A stretch of 64,000 nt of DNA from Pseudomonadota bacterium. Lineage in GTDB: Bacteria > Desulfobacterota > Binatia > Binatales > Binataceae. Shown one piece after another: positions 9,284 to 19,337 of the stretch. The translations under genes were made by a program, and so were the position numbers. Each line of letters begins with the position of its first letter. Positions within the stretch are counted from its first letter, which is position 1. Location of the stretch: contig JAJPIG010000007.1 of the NCBI GenBank assembly GCA_021324855.1, positions 1 through 64,000 of the forward strand, written 5' to 3'. Below the pieces are notes generated by a model. The model did no database searches, was not told where the DNA came from, and worked only from the letters and a program-made list of their open reading frames with translations.

Positions 9284-9355
9284 CGATTCTGTTCAAAATG
9301 GTGGCATGAAAGCCGGGGATTGCAAAGCACCCGTCGCGGCGCCGGCCGCCTGCCA

Positions 9356-10198
9356 ATGAGTTCCCCGCACAGCCGCTTCTGCGGCGACAATCCACGCATT
9401 CATTACCTCGAATGGAACCAGGACCGGCGCGACACGCTGGTCCTGATCCACGGCAATACCGCCAGCGCATGGTGGTGGGAACCGGTTGCGATGGCTCTGG
9501 GGGCCGAGTTCCGCCTGTTGGCCATCGATCTGCGCGGCCATGGCGACAGCGATTGGGTCCGTCCGCCGGCTTACCATCCGGCGGATTACGCCCGCGACGT
9601 GGCCGCGATGCTCGACGCGTCCGGCGCGCCGGCGCCGGTGGTCGTTGGGCACAGCATGGGCGGGCTTTGCGCCCTCGCCTTCGCCGATCTCTTTCCCGAG
9701 CGGGCTCGCGGCCTGGTGATCGTCGATTCCGCGCTGACTTCCAGCGGCGCGCGCGATCGTTTTCTGCGGCGGCTTCGCGGCCTCCCAGTCATCACCTACC
9801 CTGACCTCGCCACCGCGCGAGCCCGCTTTCGCCTGATGCCGAACGAGGGCGAGATCGCGCCTTCGCTGCTCGACGCTATCGCCGAGAAGAGCCTCGCATC
9901 GACTGAGGATCGACGCTGGACGCTCAAATTCGATCGCGAGAGCTTTTTCGGCGGCGATGGACTCGATCCGATGGCCTCAGTCGCGCGGCTCAAGATTCCC
10001 GCCCTGCTCGTCCGCGGCGCGCACAGCCGGATCATGACGGCGGAAGCGACCGTGCATGCGGTCGAGTCGAACCCGATGGCCGAGGCGCGGACGATCGCGG
10101 ACGCGCATCATCACGTACTGCTTGAGCGGCCAACGGAACTTGCCGACGCGATCGCATCCTTCGCCCGCCGCATCCAAGCGCGCGCCGCGCAGCGCTAA
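9356..10198 (+). CDS. Alpha/beta hydrolase
   Basis: LVLIHGNTASAWWW, nucleophile elbow VGHSMGG, C-terminal DAHHHVLLE; ATG at 9356 preferred over ORF start 9107. Confidence 0.88.
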   Translation: MSSPHSRFCGDNPRIHYLEWNQDRRDTLVLIHGNTASAWWWEPVAMALGAEFRLLAIDLRGHGDSDWVRPPAYHPADYARDVAAMLDASGAPAPVVVGHSMGGLCALAFADLFPERARGLVIVDSALTSSGARDRFLRRLRGLPVITYPDLATARARFRLMPNEGEIAPSLLDAIAEKSLASTEDRRWTLKFDRESFFGGDGLDPMASVARLKIPALLVRGAHSRIMTAEATVHAVESNPMAEARTIADAHHHVLLERPTELADAIASFARRIQARAAQR

Positions 10199-10220
10199 CC
10201 GAATATTGTCAAACCACCCA

Positions 10221-10655
10221 CTACAGTTCGCGTTCCATCCGGCGGTGTGGGATGGCGGCCTCGTCGAACTCCGGGCCGAACGGCTTGAAACCCGCCTTCA
10301 GGTAGAAACCTTCGGCGTGCAACTGCGCGTGCAGGACGGCGCGGCGGTAGCCGAGGGTGCGCGCCTCGCGGAGGATGAAATCGAGCAGGCGCCGTCCGAC
10401 GCCGTGCTTGCGCCATTCGCGCTCGACCGCCATCCGGCCGATTTTTGCGTAATCGCGATGCGGCACTATCCGGGCGCATCCAACGGCCCGAGCGCCGGCC
10501 AACGCAATGACGTGGATCGCGCGCCCATCGTCGTCAAGCTCGATCGATTCGGGCACGCCCTGCTCCTCGATAAAGACGCGGCGGCGAATTTGGTAAGCCA
10601 TCTGTTTCAGGCGATCGTCGTCGGCCACGACGACGCGGATTTCATCGGCATTCAC
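10221..10655 (-). CDS. GNAT family N-acetyltransferase (ElaA-like)
   Basis: RRRVFIEEQGVPESIELDDDG, KIGRMAVEREWRKHGVGRRLLDFIL acetyl-CoA binding motif. Confidence 0.88.
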   Translation of the reverse strand: MNADEIRVVVADDDRLKQMAYQIRRRVFIEEQGVPESIELDDDGRAIHVIALAGARAVGCARIVPHRDYAKIGRMAVEREWRKHGVGRRLLDFILREARTLGYRRAVLHAQLHAEGFYLKAGFKPFGPEFDEAAIPHRRMEREL

Positions 10656-10778
10656 TCGACGTGAGTTAGCCCGCGCCGCACCCGCCGGTCAAATCATTGA
10701 GCGGCGTGCCGAAGCGGTGAACTTTCGCAAAATCACCAGAGACGGTAAGAGATGAGAACCGACCGGAGGAATCGAACG

Positions 10779-11576
10779 ATGAGCGAACGCGACGGAGCGG
10801 CGAGCAAGCTTGAGATCGAGGAAGCGGCCGACCTGATTCTCGAAGCCGACTATGCGATCGCGCTGACCGGCGCCGGGATGTCGGTTGAGAGCGGAATCCC
10901 GCCGTTTCGCGGGCCGGGCGGCCTCTGGACCAAATACGGCGAGCCGCCGATGAACGGCTTCCAGATCTTCATGGCCGACCCGAAGCGCGCGTGGGAGGAG
11001 CGGCTCGCCAAACAGAACGACGAACTTTACCGGCCGCTGCGCGTCGCCGAACCGAATGCCGGCCATCTGGCGATGGCTGAGCTGGAGGCCATCGGCGTGC
11101 TGCGCTTCGTGATCACGCAGAACATCGACGACCTCCATCGCCGGGCCGGACAGAAACAAGTCGCAGAGATTCATGGCAACTGGACGCTGATTCGATGCCT
11201 CGAGTGCGTGCGGCGGGTGCCGTGGGGCGAAGTCAACCTGGAGCGGCTGCCGCCGCGATGCACCCGGTGCGGCGGTCTGATGAAGAGCGACACGGTAGCC
11301 TTCGGCGAGCCGATTCCCGCTGACGCGCTTAAGCTCTGCGCCGAGCATTCGGCGCTTGCCGACCTGGTTATCGTCGCCGGCACTTCGGCCACGGTCTATC
11401 CGGCGGCGGGCTTCGCGCTACAGGTGAAGGAGCGCGGCGGGCGGCTGATCGAAGTAAACCTGTATGAGTCGGATATCACGCCGCTGTGCGACGCGAGTCT
11501 GCGCGGCGGGGCGGCCACCGTGCTGCCGCAGCTTACGCGCGTGATCGCGGCCAAGCGGCGCGCCGCGCTTTCCTAG
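10779..11576 (+). CDS. Sir2 family NAD-dependent protein deacylase
   Basis: ALTGAGMSVESGIPPFRG, TQNIDDLHRRAG, IHGNW, two CxxC zinc pairs (CLEC, CTRC), GTSATVYPAAG. Confidence 0.93.
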   Translation: MSERDGAASKLEIEEAADLILEADYAIALTGAGMSVESGIPPFRGPGGLWTKYGEPPMNGFQIFMADPKRAWEERLAKQNDELYRPLRVAEPNAGHLAMAELEAIGVLRFVITQNIDDLHRRAGQKQVAEIHGNWTLIRCLECVRRVPWGEVNLERLPPRCTRCGGLMKSDTVAFGEPIPADALKLCAEHSALADLVIVAGTSATVYPAAGFALQVKERGGRLIEVNLYESDITPLCDASLRGGAATVLPQLTRVIAAKRRAALS

Positions 11577-13297
11577 TGTGTCGAAGGATGCTTGACGAGC
11601 TGCAGCAGCAGCATCGTGCCGCCGCCGTCGAGTTCCGTTGGCTGGCTCTCGCTCGCGATTGAGTACTTATGTTGCGCAGCGGGCGGGAGCGCATCGTAAA
11701 TGTTCCGCCAGCAGAAGAGAAACTCGGGTGTCCAACGAGCGCCCAAGGTGAGCACCGGAATCGTGCGGTCACTGTAGAACGCTATCTCGTAATCGATTCC
11801 GCCAAAGTAAGCCACCCGATGATCGTCGACGATGCGCATCGCAGCGCGCGTGAAATCGCGCAACGAAGTGATCTTGGCCGTCGTGGGAATCACGATGAGA
11901 TTTGTGATCAGGACGAAGCAGGCGATGCCGACGGCACTCGCGAGCACCATCCGATTTCCAGGTCCGCGGACGAGCAGCCAAAGCCCCAGCGCCGCGGCAG
12001 CCAGCAGAAGCAGGACGGCGACGACCAGATAATTTGCAGCCGCTTGAATCAGAGCTGGCATCAGCGCCGCATTGGTCCATCCAATGCGAACCATAAGCGC
12101 GGCAATCGGGTGAGGATTCCGCGTGAGCAGGAGCATCGCGACGGCTCCCGCCGCCGCGCTCACGAGGAGCACAAAACCGGCCGTGCGTGTGACTGGAGTC
12201 ATCCAGCTTCGGCCGGATTCGACGGCATCGGCAATCGCGATTCCCAGGAGTGCGGCCAACGCCGGATACATCGCGAGCAGATAGACACCGCGCTTGCTCT
12301 GCGCGAAGTCATAGACCGCGAACACGACAATACAACATACGACGAGATAGCGGATGCGCCCGGCCGTGGCGCCCTTGCGGCGCACATAGCCGAGCCACGC
12401 CGCGGGCGCGAGCAGCGTCCACGGCATAAAGCCCGCGAGCAGCGCGAAGATGAGGTAATAGAACGGATGAGCGTGGCCCTCATGCACGGCGCCGCTGTGA
12501 ATGATGCGAAAGAGATTCTCGGCCAGCAACTGCTTGTGAACGAAGGCGGCGCCGCGCACTATCGCCGCGCCGACGTACCATCCGCCGGCGATTACGATCA
12601 CGATCGGAATTCCGTACAGAGGGCGAAGCTGGCGGATTGCCTCCCAGCGTCGCTCGTAAAGGATCCATATCGATGCGGTCAGCCCGGGCAGAACCGCGCC
12701 GACCGGACCCTTGCTCAGCACGGCGAGCGCCAGCGCGCCATACAGCAGCGGCCATCGCCCGCTCAACCCTTCGGCGATCGCTAAAATCTCGAAAAACGCC
12801 AGTTCCATGAAGAAGGTCAGCGTCATGTCGACCCGCGCGCCGGTACCGGCCTGGAGATACTGGAAAGTGGTGGCGAGAATCAGCGCGGCGAGGAGCGCAC
12901 GTTCATCGTCGAAGAGCAGGCGCAGATATAGATAGCAGGCAATGATGCCGCCGATCGCGAGCAGCGCCGACGGGAGGCGAACGGTCGCCTCGGTAACGCC
13001 GCCGGCCGCAACCGACGCGAGCGCGGCCAGCCAGTGCATCAGCGGCGGCTTTGACGGAATCTCGATGCCTGCGCGGAGCGGCAGGATGAGGCCGCCGCCC
13101 TGGACCATCGCAAGCACTGTGACGCCCTCGCGCGGCTCGCCCTTGGTGTAGAACGGATAGGCGCCTAGATTGACGGCAAACAGAACCAGGCCGAGTCCGA
13201 GCAGGAGCGGGATCGCGATGCGCGGCGCGGCCGGAGAATTCAGGCCTCCGGGCACGGATGCGTCGGCGCATTTAACCGCGCCGGAAGACTCAGCCAA
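11573..13297 (-). CDS. Glycosyltransferase family 39 / ArnT-like integral membrane protein
   Basis: EPREGVT...EIPSKPPLMHWLAAL motif, many TM helices. Confidence 0.82.
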   Translation of the reverse strand: MAESSGAVKCADASVPGGLNSPAAPRIAIPLLLGLGLVLFAVNLGAYPFYTKGEPREGVTVLAMVQGGGLILPLRAGIEIPSKPPLMHWLAALASVAAGGVTEATVRLPSALLAIGGIIACYLYLRLLFDDERALLAALILATTFQYLQAGTGARVDMTLTFFMELAFFEILAIAEGLSGRWPLLYGALALAVLSKGPVGAVLPGLTASIWILYERRWEAIRQLRPLYGIPIVIVIAGGWYVGAAIVRGAAFVHKQLLAENLFRIIHSGAVHEGHAHPFYYLIFALLAGFMPWTLLAPAAWLGYVRRKGATAGRIRYLVVCCIVVFAVYDFAQSKRGVYLLAMYPALAALLGIAIADAVESGRSWMTPVTRTAGFVLLVSAAAGAVAMLLLTRNPHPIAALMVRIGWTNAALMPALIQAAANYLVVAVLLLLAAAALGLWLLVRGPGNRMVLASAVGIACFVLITNLIVIPTTAKITSLRDFTRAAMRIVDDHRVAYFGGIDYEIAFYSDRTIPVLTLGARWTPEFLFCWRNIYDALPPAAQHKYSIASESQPTELDGGGTMLLLQLVKHPSTH

Positions 13298-13305
13298 GCC
13301 GGAAC

Positions 13306-13506
13306 TCAGTACGCGTTGGAAACCCGTACCCTGCCGTTCTCGTCGTAAACGTAGACCTCGTCTCCCTCGTCATGAGTCTTCTTGTGGGTGCCATCGCAGA
13401 ACGGCTTTTTGGCCGAAAGGCCGCATCCGCAGATATACGCTGGAAGCGTGGTCCCCTCGGGGATTTCGTAGGGAGCGTTCTTTTCATGCATCACGAGTCG
13501 CGCCAT
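13306..13506 (-). CDS. CDGSH iron-sulfur domain protein
   Basis: CGCGLSAKKPFCDGTH matches CxCx2Sx3PxCDGxH; 66-aa ORF, start trimmed from the longer 13306..14046 ORF. Confidence 0.9.
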   Translation of the reverse strand: MARLVMHEKNAPYEIPEGTTLPAYICGCGLSAKKPFCDGTHKKTHDEGDEVYVYDENGRVRVSNAY

Positions 13507-13628
13507 CGAGTTACCCTCTCTCCGTTTTTGCGCTCGCACGCGCCAGTTTGTCAGCGACACTAAAGACCACACGGGAGGACTAGTCAAACCAACTCCGCAC
13601 GTATTCCAAAGATGTGGCGAAATACGAT

Positions 13629-14315
13629 TCATTCGCGGCGGGCGAGCACTGCCCAGTTGATCACGTTGGCCGTCGACAGGCTGCTCCATCGCCGTTCGAG
13701 CCTGAGAAAGAGCCGGTTGATCCACACAATCCCGTGACTGCGCCAGAAATGCCGGACGCTGCTGTGCCGGGCATGAAAGCCAAGATGAAACGCAGCGTGG
13801 CTCAGGATCAATCCGATCGAGGCAAAGAAATGACCGCACGGCTTTAACTGCTCGATTCGGAAACCCGCATTCGTGAGCAACAGCGTGAGCCCGTGGCCGG
13901 TGTAGCGGAAATAATCGTCGGGCTCCATGTGCAGAGGCCAGGCCTGGGGCGCTGACAGAACCAGCCGGCCGGTTTTGCGCAGGACGCGATGCATCTCGAC
14001 CAGCGCCGCCTGCGGCGTGGTCAGATGCTCGATCACCTGCGTACATAGAATCGTATCGACTGAGTTCGCTTCGAACGGCATCGAATAGACGGAGCCGACG
14101 ACCTGCGGCATCGCGCGCGGATCGAGATCGAGCTTGATCCAGCGCGACGGAGCGCTCGCGAACGGTTCATGGCCCCGGTAGTGTGTGCGCGCTCCGATCT
14201 CGAGCACAATTCCAGGAGCGAACGCGCAGATGGTTCGCAGTTCCTGCAACAGGAGCTCGCGGCTGATTTTTCCGGGCGAACGCCACGCGGCGGCGGTATC
14301 GGCGGGCTCGAGCAA
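13629..14315 (-). CDS. Class I SAM-dependent methyltransferase
   Basis: VLEIGARTHYRG...SVDTILCTQVIEHLTTPQAALVEMHRVLRKTGRLVLSAP. Confidence 0.88.
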   Translation of the reverse strand: MLEPADTAAAWRSPGKISRELLLQELRTICAFAPGIVLEIGARTHYRGHEPFASAPSRWIKLDLDPRAMPQVVGSVYSMPFEANSVDTILCTQVIEHLTTPQAALVEMHRVLRKTGRLVLSAPQAWPLHMEPDDYFRYTGHGLTLLLTNAGFRIEQLKPCGHFFASIGLILSHAAFHLGFHARHSSVRHFWRSHGIVWINRLFLRLERRWSSLSTANVINWAVLARRE

Positions 14316-14398
14316 TGGTTTACCTTTCGCCCACTGACCGTCCGCGATTCGAAGCGGAAATCATCGAGGCTGGATATACGTGCCGGTTCAAGCCGGCG

Positions 14399-16216
14399 TC
14401 AATACGACTTGTCGATTTGCAGCGCGAAGCCGAACTCGCGCGCCAAACGCCGGGCCCATCCGCGCAGTCCGCGTTCGCGGCGGCCGTTGGTCGGCATCCA
14501 TTGATGGAGCGGGACACTGAAGCCGCTCTTCGCGCGCTTGACCAGCGCAGGCGGAAGCGGACGGTTTGGAACGGTTGCGAGTTCGCGCTTGCGCTTGTGC
14601 AGGAGTTTGTGCGCCGCGAGCGGCGCGATCGCGCGAATCACGTCGAGATCGGCGAGCGGCGTCCGAATCTCGACCGAGTGCGCCATCCCGGCCCAATCGG
14701 CGTCGCGCAGCAACTGATCCCGCATGTAGCGAGTCATCTCGAGCGCAGCGACCTTGAGAAACGGAGCATCGATCCCTTCGATCGCGCCGCTAAGCGAATT
14801 TTCGGTGTCGAGCGCCGCAAGTCCGTCGCGAACGGTTTCCGGATCGAGAATCTCCGCGATTTCCCACGGCATGAACAGGGCGCGCCGCAAAAGGTAAGCA
14901 CCCGCGTAGCTGCCTGCATATTCGAGCATCGCGGCGTATTTAGGCGAGGTCACCCGCCCGATAATCGGTGCGAGCCACTTGCGGAGCGCGCGGCCGGCTG
15001 GGCGCGGAAGGATTCGGCCCCATCGAGCGGCGATCGCAGGGACCTGGCGGAAGCTGCCGTAACCACCGAACAGCTCGTCGCCGCCAATCCCCGAAAGCGC
15101 CGCCTTAAGTCCGAGCTTGTGGGCCGCATTGGCGACGAAATAGGTATTGACACCATCGGTAGACGGCTGGTCCATCGCGGCAACGATGCGCTCGAGATGC
15201 AACTCGAATTCATTGCGCCCGAGCCATCGCGTGTGATGCTTAGTCGCGTAGCGATCTGCGACTACTGCGGCGAGCGGTGTCTCGTCCTGGCTCGTACCGC
15301 GGTATTCGTCGAATCCCAGCGTGATGGTGCTGAGCTGCGCGTCGCGGGTCTCCGTGGCGAGCGCCGTTACTGCCGACGAATCTAGCCCGGCTGACTGAAA
15401 GATCGCGACCGGGACATCCGCGATCAAGTGATAGTTCACGCTCTCCGCAAGTGCCGCTCGGATTCGATCGCGGACCGCGTTCGCCGGCGGCGGTGAAAGA
15501 TCGCGCGATGCGGCTGCGGCGAGCTCGGCGCGAAGATCGCAAAAAGTCCGGAGCGTGGGCGCGCGCCCTTGCTCCGCGACCATCATGCAGCCGGCCGGAA
15601 GCGCGCGAATTCCGCGATGAATTGTGAATGGATCCGGCACGTAGCCCCAAAGCAGGAAGCCCACCTCGCCCGCCGGATCGCGTCGGCTCTCGATGCCTCC
15701 GCCGCGCAACAGCGCCTTCACCTGCGACGCCATCCGCAGTATCCGGCCGTCATCAGCGTAATAGAGCGGCTTGATACCGAGCGGATCGCGCGCCGCGAGC
15801 AGACGGCGACGCCTCTCATCCCAGATTGCGAAGGCGTACATGCCACGGACGTCGCCGAACATCTCGAGCTCCCGATCGGCATAAAGATGGAGCAGGACTT
15901 CAGTGTCGCTCCGGGAAACGAAAATGCGACCGCGCGCTTCGAGCCGCGCGCGCAGCTCGCGATAGTTGTAAATCTCGCCGTTGAAGACGATCCGCACAAG
16001 CCCGTCCTGCGACGCCATAGGCTGCGCGCCCGCCTCACTCAGGTCGACCAGCGCAAGCCGCCGATGAGCCATGCCCACGCGCCCATCGTCCGAGAGCCAA
16101 AGCCCCGAACCGTCAGGGCCCCGGCTGGTCATCGCATCGCGGATAAGTTCCAGCTCGACGCGATCGATCGGCACAGCGGCGTCACGGTAGCCGAATATCG
16201 AAACGAGACCGCACAT
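14399..16216 (-). CDS. asnB: Asparagine synthase (glutamine-hydrolysing) family protein
   Basis: N-terminal MCGLVSIFGY (Cys nucleophile), VFNGEIYNYRELR, SAGLDSSAVTALA, SGIGGDELFGGYG. Confidence 0.93.
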   Translation of the reverse strand: MCGLVSIFGYRDAAVPIDRVELELIRDAMTSRGPDGSGLWLSDDGRVGMAHRRLALVDLSEAGAQPMASQDGLVRIVFNGEIYNYRELRARLEARGRIFVSRSDTEVLLHLYADRELEMFGDVRGMYAFAIWDERRRRLLAARDPLGIKPLYYADDGRILRMASQVKALLRGGGIESRRDPAGEVGFLLWGYVPDPFTIHRGIRALPAGCMMVAEQGRAPTLRTFCDLRAELAAAASRDLSPPPANAVRDRIRAALAESVNYHLIADVPVAIFQSAGLDSSAVTALATETRDAQLSTITLGFDEYRGTSQDETPLAAVVADRYATKHHTRWLGRNEFELHLERIVAAMDQPSTDGVNTYFVANAAHKLGLKAALSGIGGDELFGGYGSFRQVPAIAARWGRILPRPAGRALRKWLAPIIGRVTSPKYAAMLEYAGSYAGAYLLRRALFMPWEIAEILDPETVRDGLAALDTENSLSGAIEGIDAPFLKVAALEMTRYMRDQLLRDADWAGMAHSVEIRTPLADLDVIRAIAPLAAHKLLHKRKRELATVPNRPLPPALVKRAKSGFSVPLHQWMPTNGRRERGLRGWARRLAREFGFALQIDKSY

Positions 16217-16280
16217 GTACTTACGCAATGATTGCCCGGCGCCGATCGATTTCCGCGTGGCGGCCGAGCATCAGCGAAAC

Positions 16281-17126
16281 CTAGCAGAGAGCGCCGACGC
16301 GCGACGCATACAAAAACATTGCGCTGGAGAATGGACACTCGCGGCCAAACTTATCGGTCGGGAGATAGCGCAGGCCGTGGCTTTCGAGCGCTCTCGGTAT
16401 CGACGCGAGATCGCCGGCGAGATGATGGTGCAGCTCCATGGAGAGATTATCGATATGCGCGAGCCACTCGGGCTCATCGAAAAGACCGCTCTCGCCCCCC
16501 TCAACGTCCATCTTGACGAGCCCGAAACGCGCGACGCCCTGCTCATCTCGGATGCGTCCGATCGAAATGAAGCGTTCGGGCTCGCGACTCTCCGCCGCAG
16601 AACTTCCGATCGATCTGCGGTAACGAATGACGCGGCGCGCGTCACAGCCGTTGGCTTCCAGCAGCAGACGCATCACCGGATCGTACTGGGGCAGGGGCTC
16701 CACACCTATGACCCTGTCCGCATCGAGCGCGAGTAGCGCGATTAGCGAAAAAAGACCGCGATTCGCGCCCAGATCGAGTACCGGGCCAATCGGCGATGCG
16801 AAGCGGAACCTGCGGAGATAACAGTCCTTCGCGTACATCTCGCGCAAATTGCCGAAGGTCGGATTGTCGCGATGCGCCGCAAGCAGCGCATCGATGTCAG
16901 CGATCGGCAGATTGATGCGCCGCCCGCGATAGCGAATCGCAAGATTGCGGCTCATCGCGGCGTCAACACAGATGAGCTTGCCGCTGCGCATGACCTCAGG
17001 AGCACGGACTGCGCAGGCGCCGACGAACGCCATGAGGTCAGCGGTGGAAAGCATTCCACTCAACGAGCGGCATTCGTGAAACAAGCGCCATACCGAACCG
17101 GTTGTCATCTCGTTTAGCCGATTCAA
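16281..17126 (-). CDS. FkbM family methyltransferase
   Basis: VLDLGANRGLFSLIAL...VIGVEPLPQ...LVKMDVEGGESGLF. Confidence 0.85.
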   Translation of the reverse strand: MNRLNEMTTGSVWRLFHECRSLSGMLSTADLMAFVGACAVRAPEVMRSGKLICVDAAMSRNLAIRYRGRRINLPIADIDALLAAHRDNPTFGNLREMYAKDCYLRRFRFASPIGPVLDLGANRGLFSLIALLALDADRVIGVEPLPQYDPVMRLLLEANGCDARRVIRYRRSIGSSAAESREPERFISIGRIRDEQGVARFGLVKMDVEGGESGLFDEPEWLAHIDNLSMELHHHLAGDLASIPRALESHGLRYLPTDKFGRECPFSSAMFLYASRVGALC

Positions 17127-17908
17127 AGTTTATGGAAATAAACCGCTAGGACGAACGCTGCAGCGATAATCCGATACCACGCGAACGGCACGTAGGTCCG
17201 AGTACGCACGAAATGCAGCAACACAAAGATTGCCATGATCCCGAAGACGGCTGAGGCGATGAAGCCCAGCCCGACATCGGCAGTCAAGTCGTTATGGATC
17301 AGCTTCCGGCTTTCCAACAGGCCCGCGCCGGCGATGATGGGTGTGGCCATCAGGAACGAGAAATTAGCCGCATCTTCGCGCTCTAGGCTGAGGACCCGGC
17401 CCATCGTGATCGTCGACCCCGAGCGTGACACGCCGGGAATAACTGCGAATGCCTGGCTTAGTCCGATTAGCAGCGCATCAAACGCCGTCATTTCGCTCAT
17501 TTTTCGTCTCATCGGCATGGCGCGATCGAGAACCCACAGCGCGAGGCCCAGCGCAGCCAGCATCGGCGCGATCAGGGCCGGCGAGCGAAAAATCGTCTCG
17601 GCCTGCTTCTCGAAGAGAAACCCAATGAGTGCTCCGGGGACCGTTGCGATGATGACCAGCGTCAGCAGTCGTCGATTCTCGCGATCGCCATTAACGAGCG
17701 ACGCCGCCATCCCGACCCACGCGCGCCGGTAGTAGATCAGCAGCGCAGCGAGCGTTCCCAGATGCAGTGCGACATCGAAGGCCAATCCTGGATCGTCCCA
17801 TCCGAACAGCCATGGGATCAACACCAGATGGGCCGAACTCGAGACTGGCAGAAATTCAGTAAGGCCTTGAACTATCCCAAGTATGACAGCCTGTAAATGC
17901 GATAGCAT
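17123..17908 (-). CDS. uppP: Undecaprenyl-diphosphatase (BacA/UppP family)
   Basis: ILGIVQGLTEFLPVSSSAHLVL and IPGVSRSGSTITMGRVLSLEREDAANFSFLMATPII. Confidence 0.96.
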   Translation of the reverse strand: MLSHLQAVILGIVQGLTEFLPVSSSAHLVLIPWLFGWDDPGLAFDVALHLGTLAALLIYYRRAWVGMAASLVNGDRENRRLLTLVIIATVPGALIGFLFEKQAETIFRSPALIAPMLAALGLALWVLDRAMPMRRKMSEMTAFDALLIGLSQAFAVIPGVSRSGSTITMGRVLSLEREDAANFSFLMATPIIAGAGLLESRKLIHNDLTADVGLGFIASAVFGIMAIFVLLHFVRTRTYVPFAWYRIIAAAFVLAVYFHKL

Positions 17909-18082
17909 AACACTCTTTTACTCGTTTAATCATTCATAAAAGTTGTTTGTGGATTATTCGCCAAATTTAGCAATCTTGTCCCTATCACAGATAGTCGCTA
18001 CGCTTGACCGCGCTGGTCCGGAATCTAAAAATGTTCCCAGCGTCGTGGAGGGCGACGGTCAGCGTACTTGGAGGCGCTGCAT

Positions 18083-18409
18083 ATGGCCCGAAGCATCAAA
18101 GGCAAGGTCGTTCCCTTGCGGGGAGACGACATGGTCGATGAAGATCTTCGCCAAGCCCATGCGCAGGAACTTTCAGAGGCGTTCATCGGCGGCCGGCCTC
18201 ACCCGTTTCCGATGGTCTCGACGCTGCCTCGTCTGCCCGCGATGATTCCGGACGAGATTCTGGATTATTACGGCTGGGTTTTCTGCCAAGGGGGCTTTTC
18301 GAACCTCCAGATGACATTCGAGCAATTTCTGACCGTCGTAGCCGCAGTCAGCCCGTCGGGCCTGTGCCCGGAATATGACGGAGCGGATGGCGCCACAGCC
18401 AGAGACTGA
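18083..18409 (+). CDS. Hypothetical protein
   Basis: 108-aa ORF (MARSIKGKVVPLRGDDMVDEDLRQAHAQELSEAF...), opposite no recognisable gene; no family recognised. Confidence 0.5.
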   Translation: MARSIKGKVVPLRGDDMVDEDLRQAHAQELSEAFIGGRPHPFPMVSTLPRLPAMIPDEILDYYGWVFCQGGFSNLQMTFEQFLTVVAAVSPSGLCPEYDGADGATARD

Positions 18410-18459
18410 CGTCTGTCCGTTTTTCTTCTGATTCCCCGCTTCCTGAATGCTGAATTGGC

Positions 18460-19173
18460 CTAGGGCTGATTTCGGCCTGAAGGGGCGCCGGTGTTCGTCC
18501 CTGACCCCTGTTTCACCAGCGAGTTGCGCACCCAGATGGTCTGGAACGGCGCCACGTCGGTCGGCGATCGAAGCCCGTTATCCCGCGCGATAATCTGCCA
18601 GTTGTCGGCATTGCCCGTCGCCCGCTGCGCCAGCCCCTTCAAGTCCTCATTCGGTAGCAATGCGAAGTTTACTCCCCCGGCCGTTGGCGTTTCGGGCTCC
18701 GGAGGATACGACTGCGCGAGCTGATCGATCTGATTAAAGAGATTCAGCTTGCGGCTCGCCTTATACTCCTCGAGTTCGGCCTCGGTGACGTTCTCACCGC
18801 GCACGTTCACGATAATCTTGCTGCGGCTGCTGCCATTGGGCACCACCTGCACTTCATAGCGATAGCGCGGCAGGTTGCCGACCAGGCTCGATATGAGCCC
18901 GACCGGTTTGTTGGTGATATCGGTCCAGAGCGTCGTGAGTCCGTTGCCGCTGGGCGCGGTTTCAAACAGCACGCCGTCACCGCGCAGGGCATCCTCGGTG
19001 AGCAGAAACGCTTGATGGTCGTTGTAATTGACCTCGTGTTCTTCGCCGAGGGTCACTTCCGATGCGGCCGCATGAAGAGCGGTTGTGCCGATGACCGCTG
19101 CGGCTATGATTGCGACCGCGAGCCAGCCGGCCACGATCGTCAAACTCGTGGGAAGCCTGCGCGCAAGACCCAT
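18460..19173 (-). CDS. Hypothetical membrane/secreted protein with LysM-like C-terminus
   Basis: N-terminal TM (SLTIVAGWLAVAIIAAAVIGTTALHAA); C-terminal GLAQRATGNADNWQIIARDNGLRSPTDVAPFQTIWV resembles LysM. Confidence 0.6.
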   Translation of the reverse strand: MGLARRLPTSLTIVAGWLAVAIIAAAVIGTTALHAAASEVTLGEEHEVNYNDHQAFLLTEDALRGDGVLFETAPSGNGLTTLWTDITNKPVGLISSLVGNLPRYRYEVQVVPNGSSRSKIIVNVRGENVTEAELEEYKASRKLNLFNQIDQLAQSYPPEPETPTAGGVNFALLPNEDLKGLAQRATGNADNWQIIARDNGLRSPTDVAPFQTIWVRNSLVKQGSGTNTGAPSGRNQP

Positions 19174-19337
19174 AGCAAAATCAGGAAACCATGCGTTTCC
19201 CAAATGCGCAAGCTTTGCGAAGTAGCGCGCGGGCCGTGTGATTTTCGATATACTGACGCGAACCAGGAACCATCGGCGGGCCGGTTCCGGATGCGCGGAA
19301 TCCAGCGCCGCCAAATCTCAGACTGGGCAGGATCTTT

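Noticed and set aside
11669-12784. 371-aa + strand ORF
   Set aside because: Antisense to the GT39 membrane protein; charged, repetitive composition typical of complementary-strand translation.
14315-15385. 356-aa + strand ORF
   Set aside because: Antisense to asparagine synthase.
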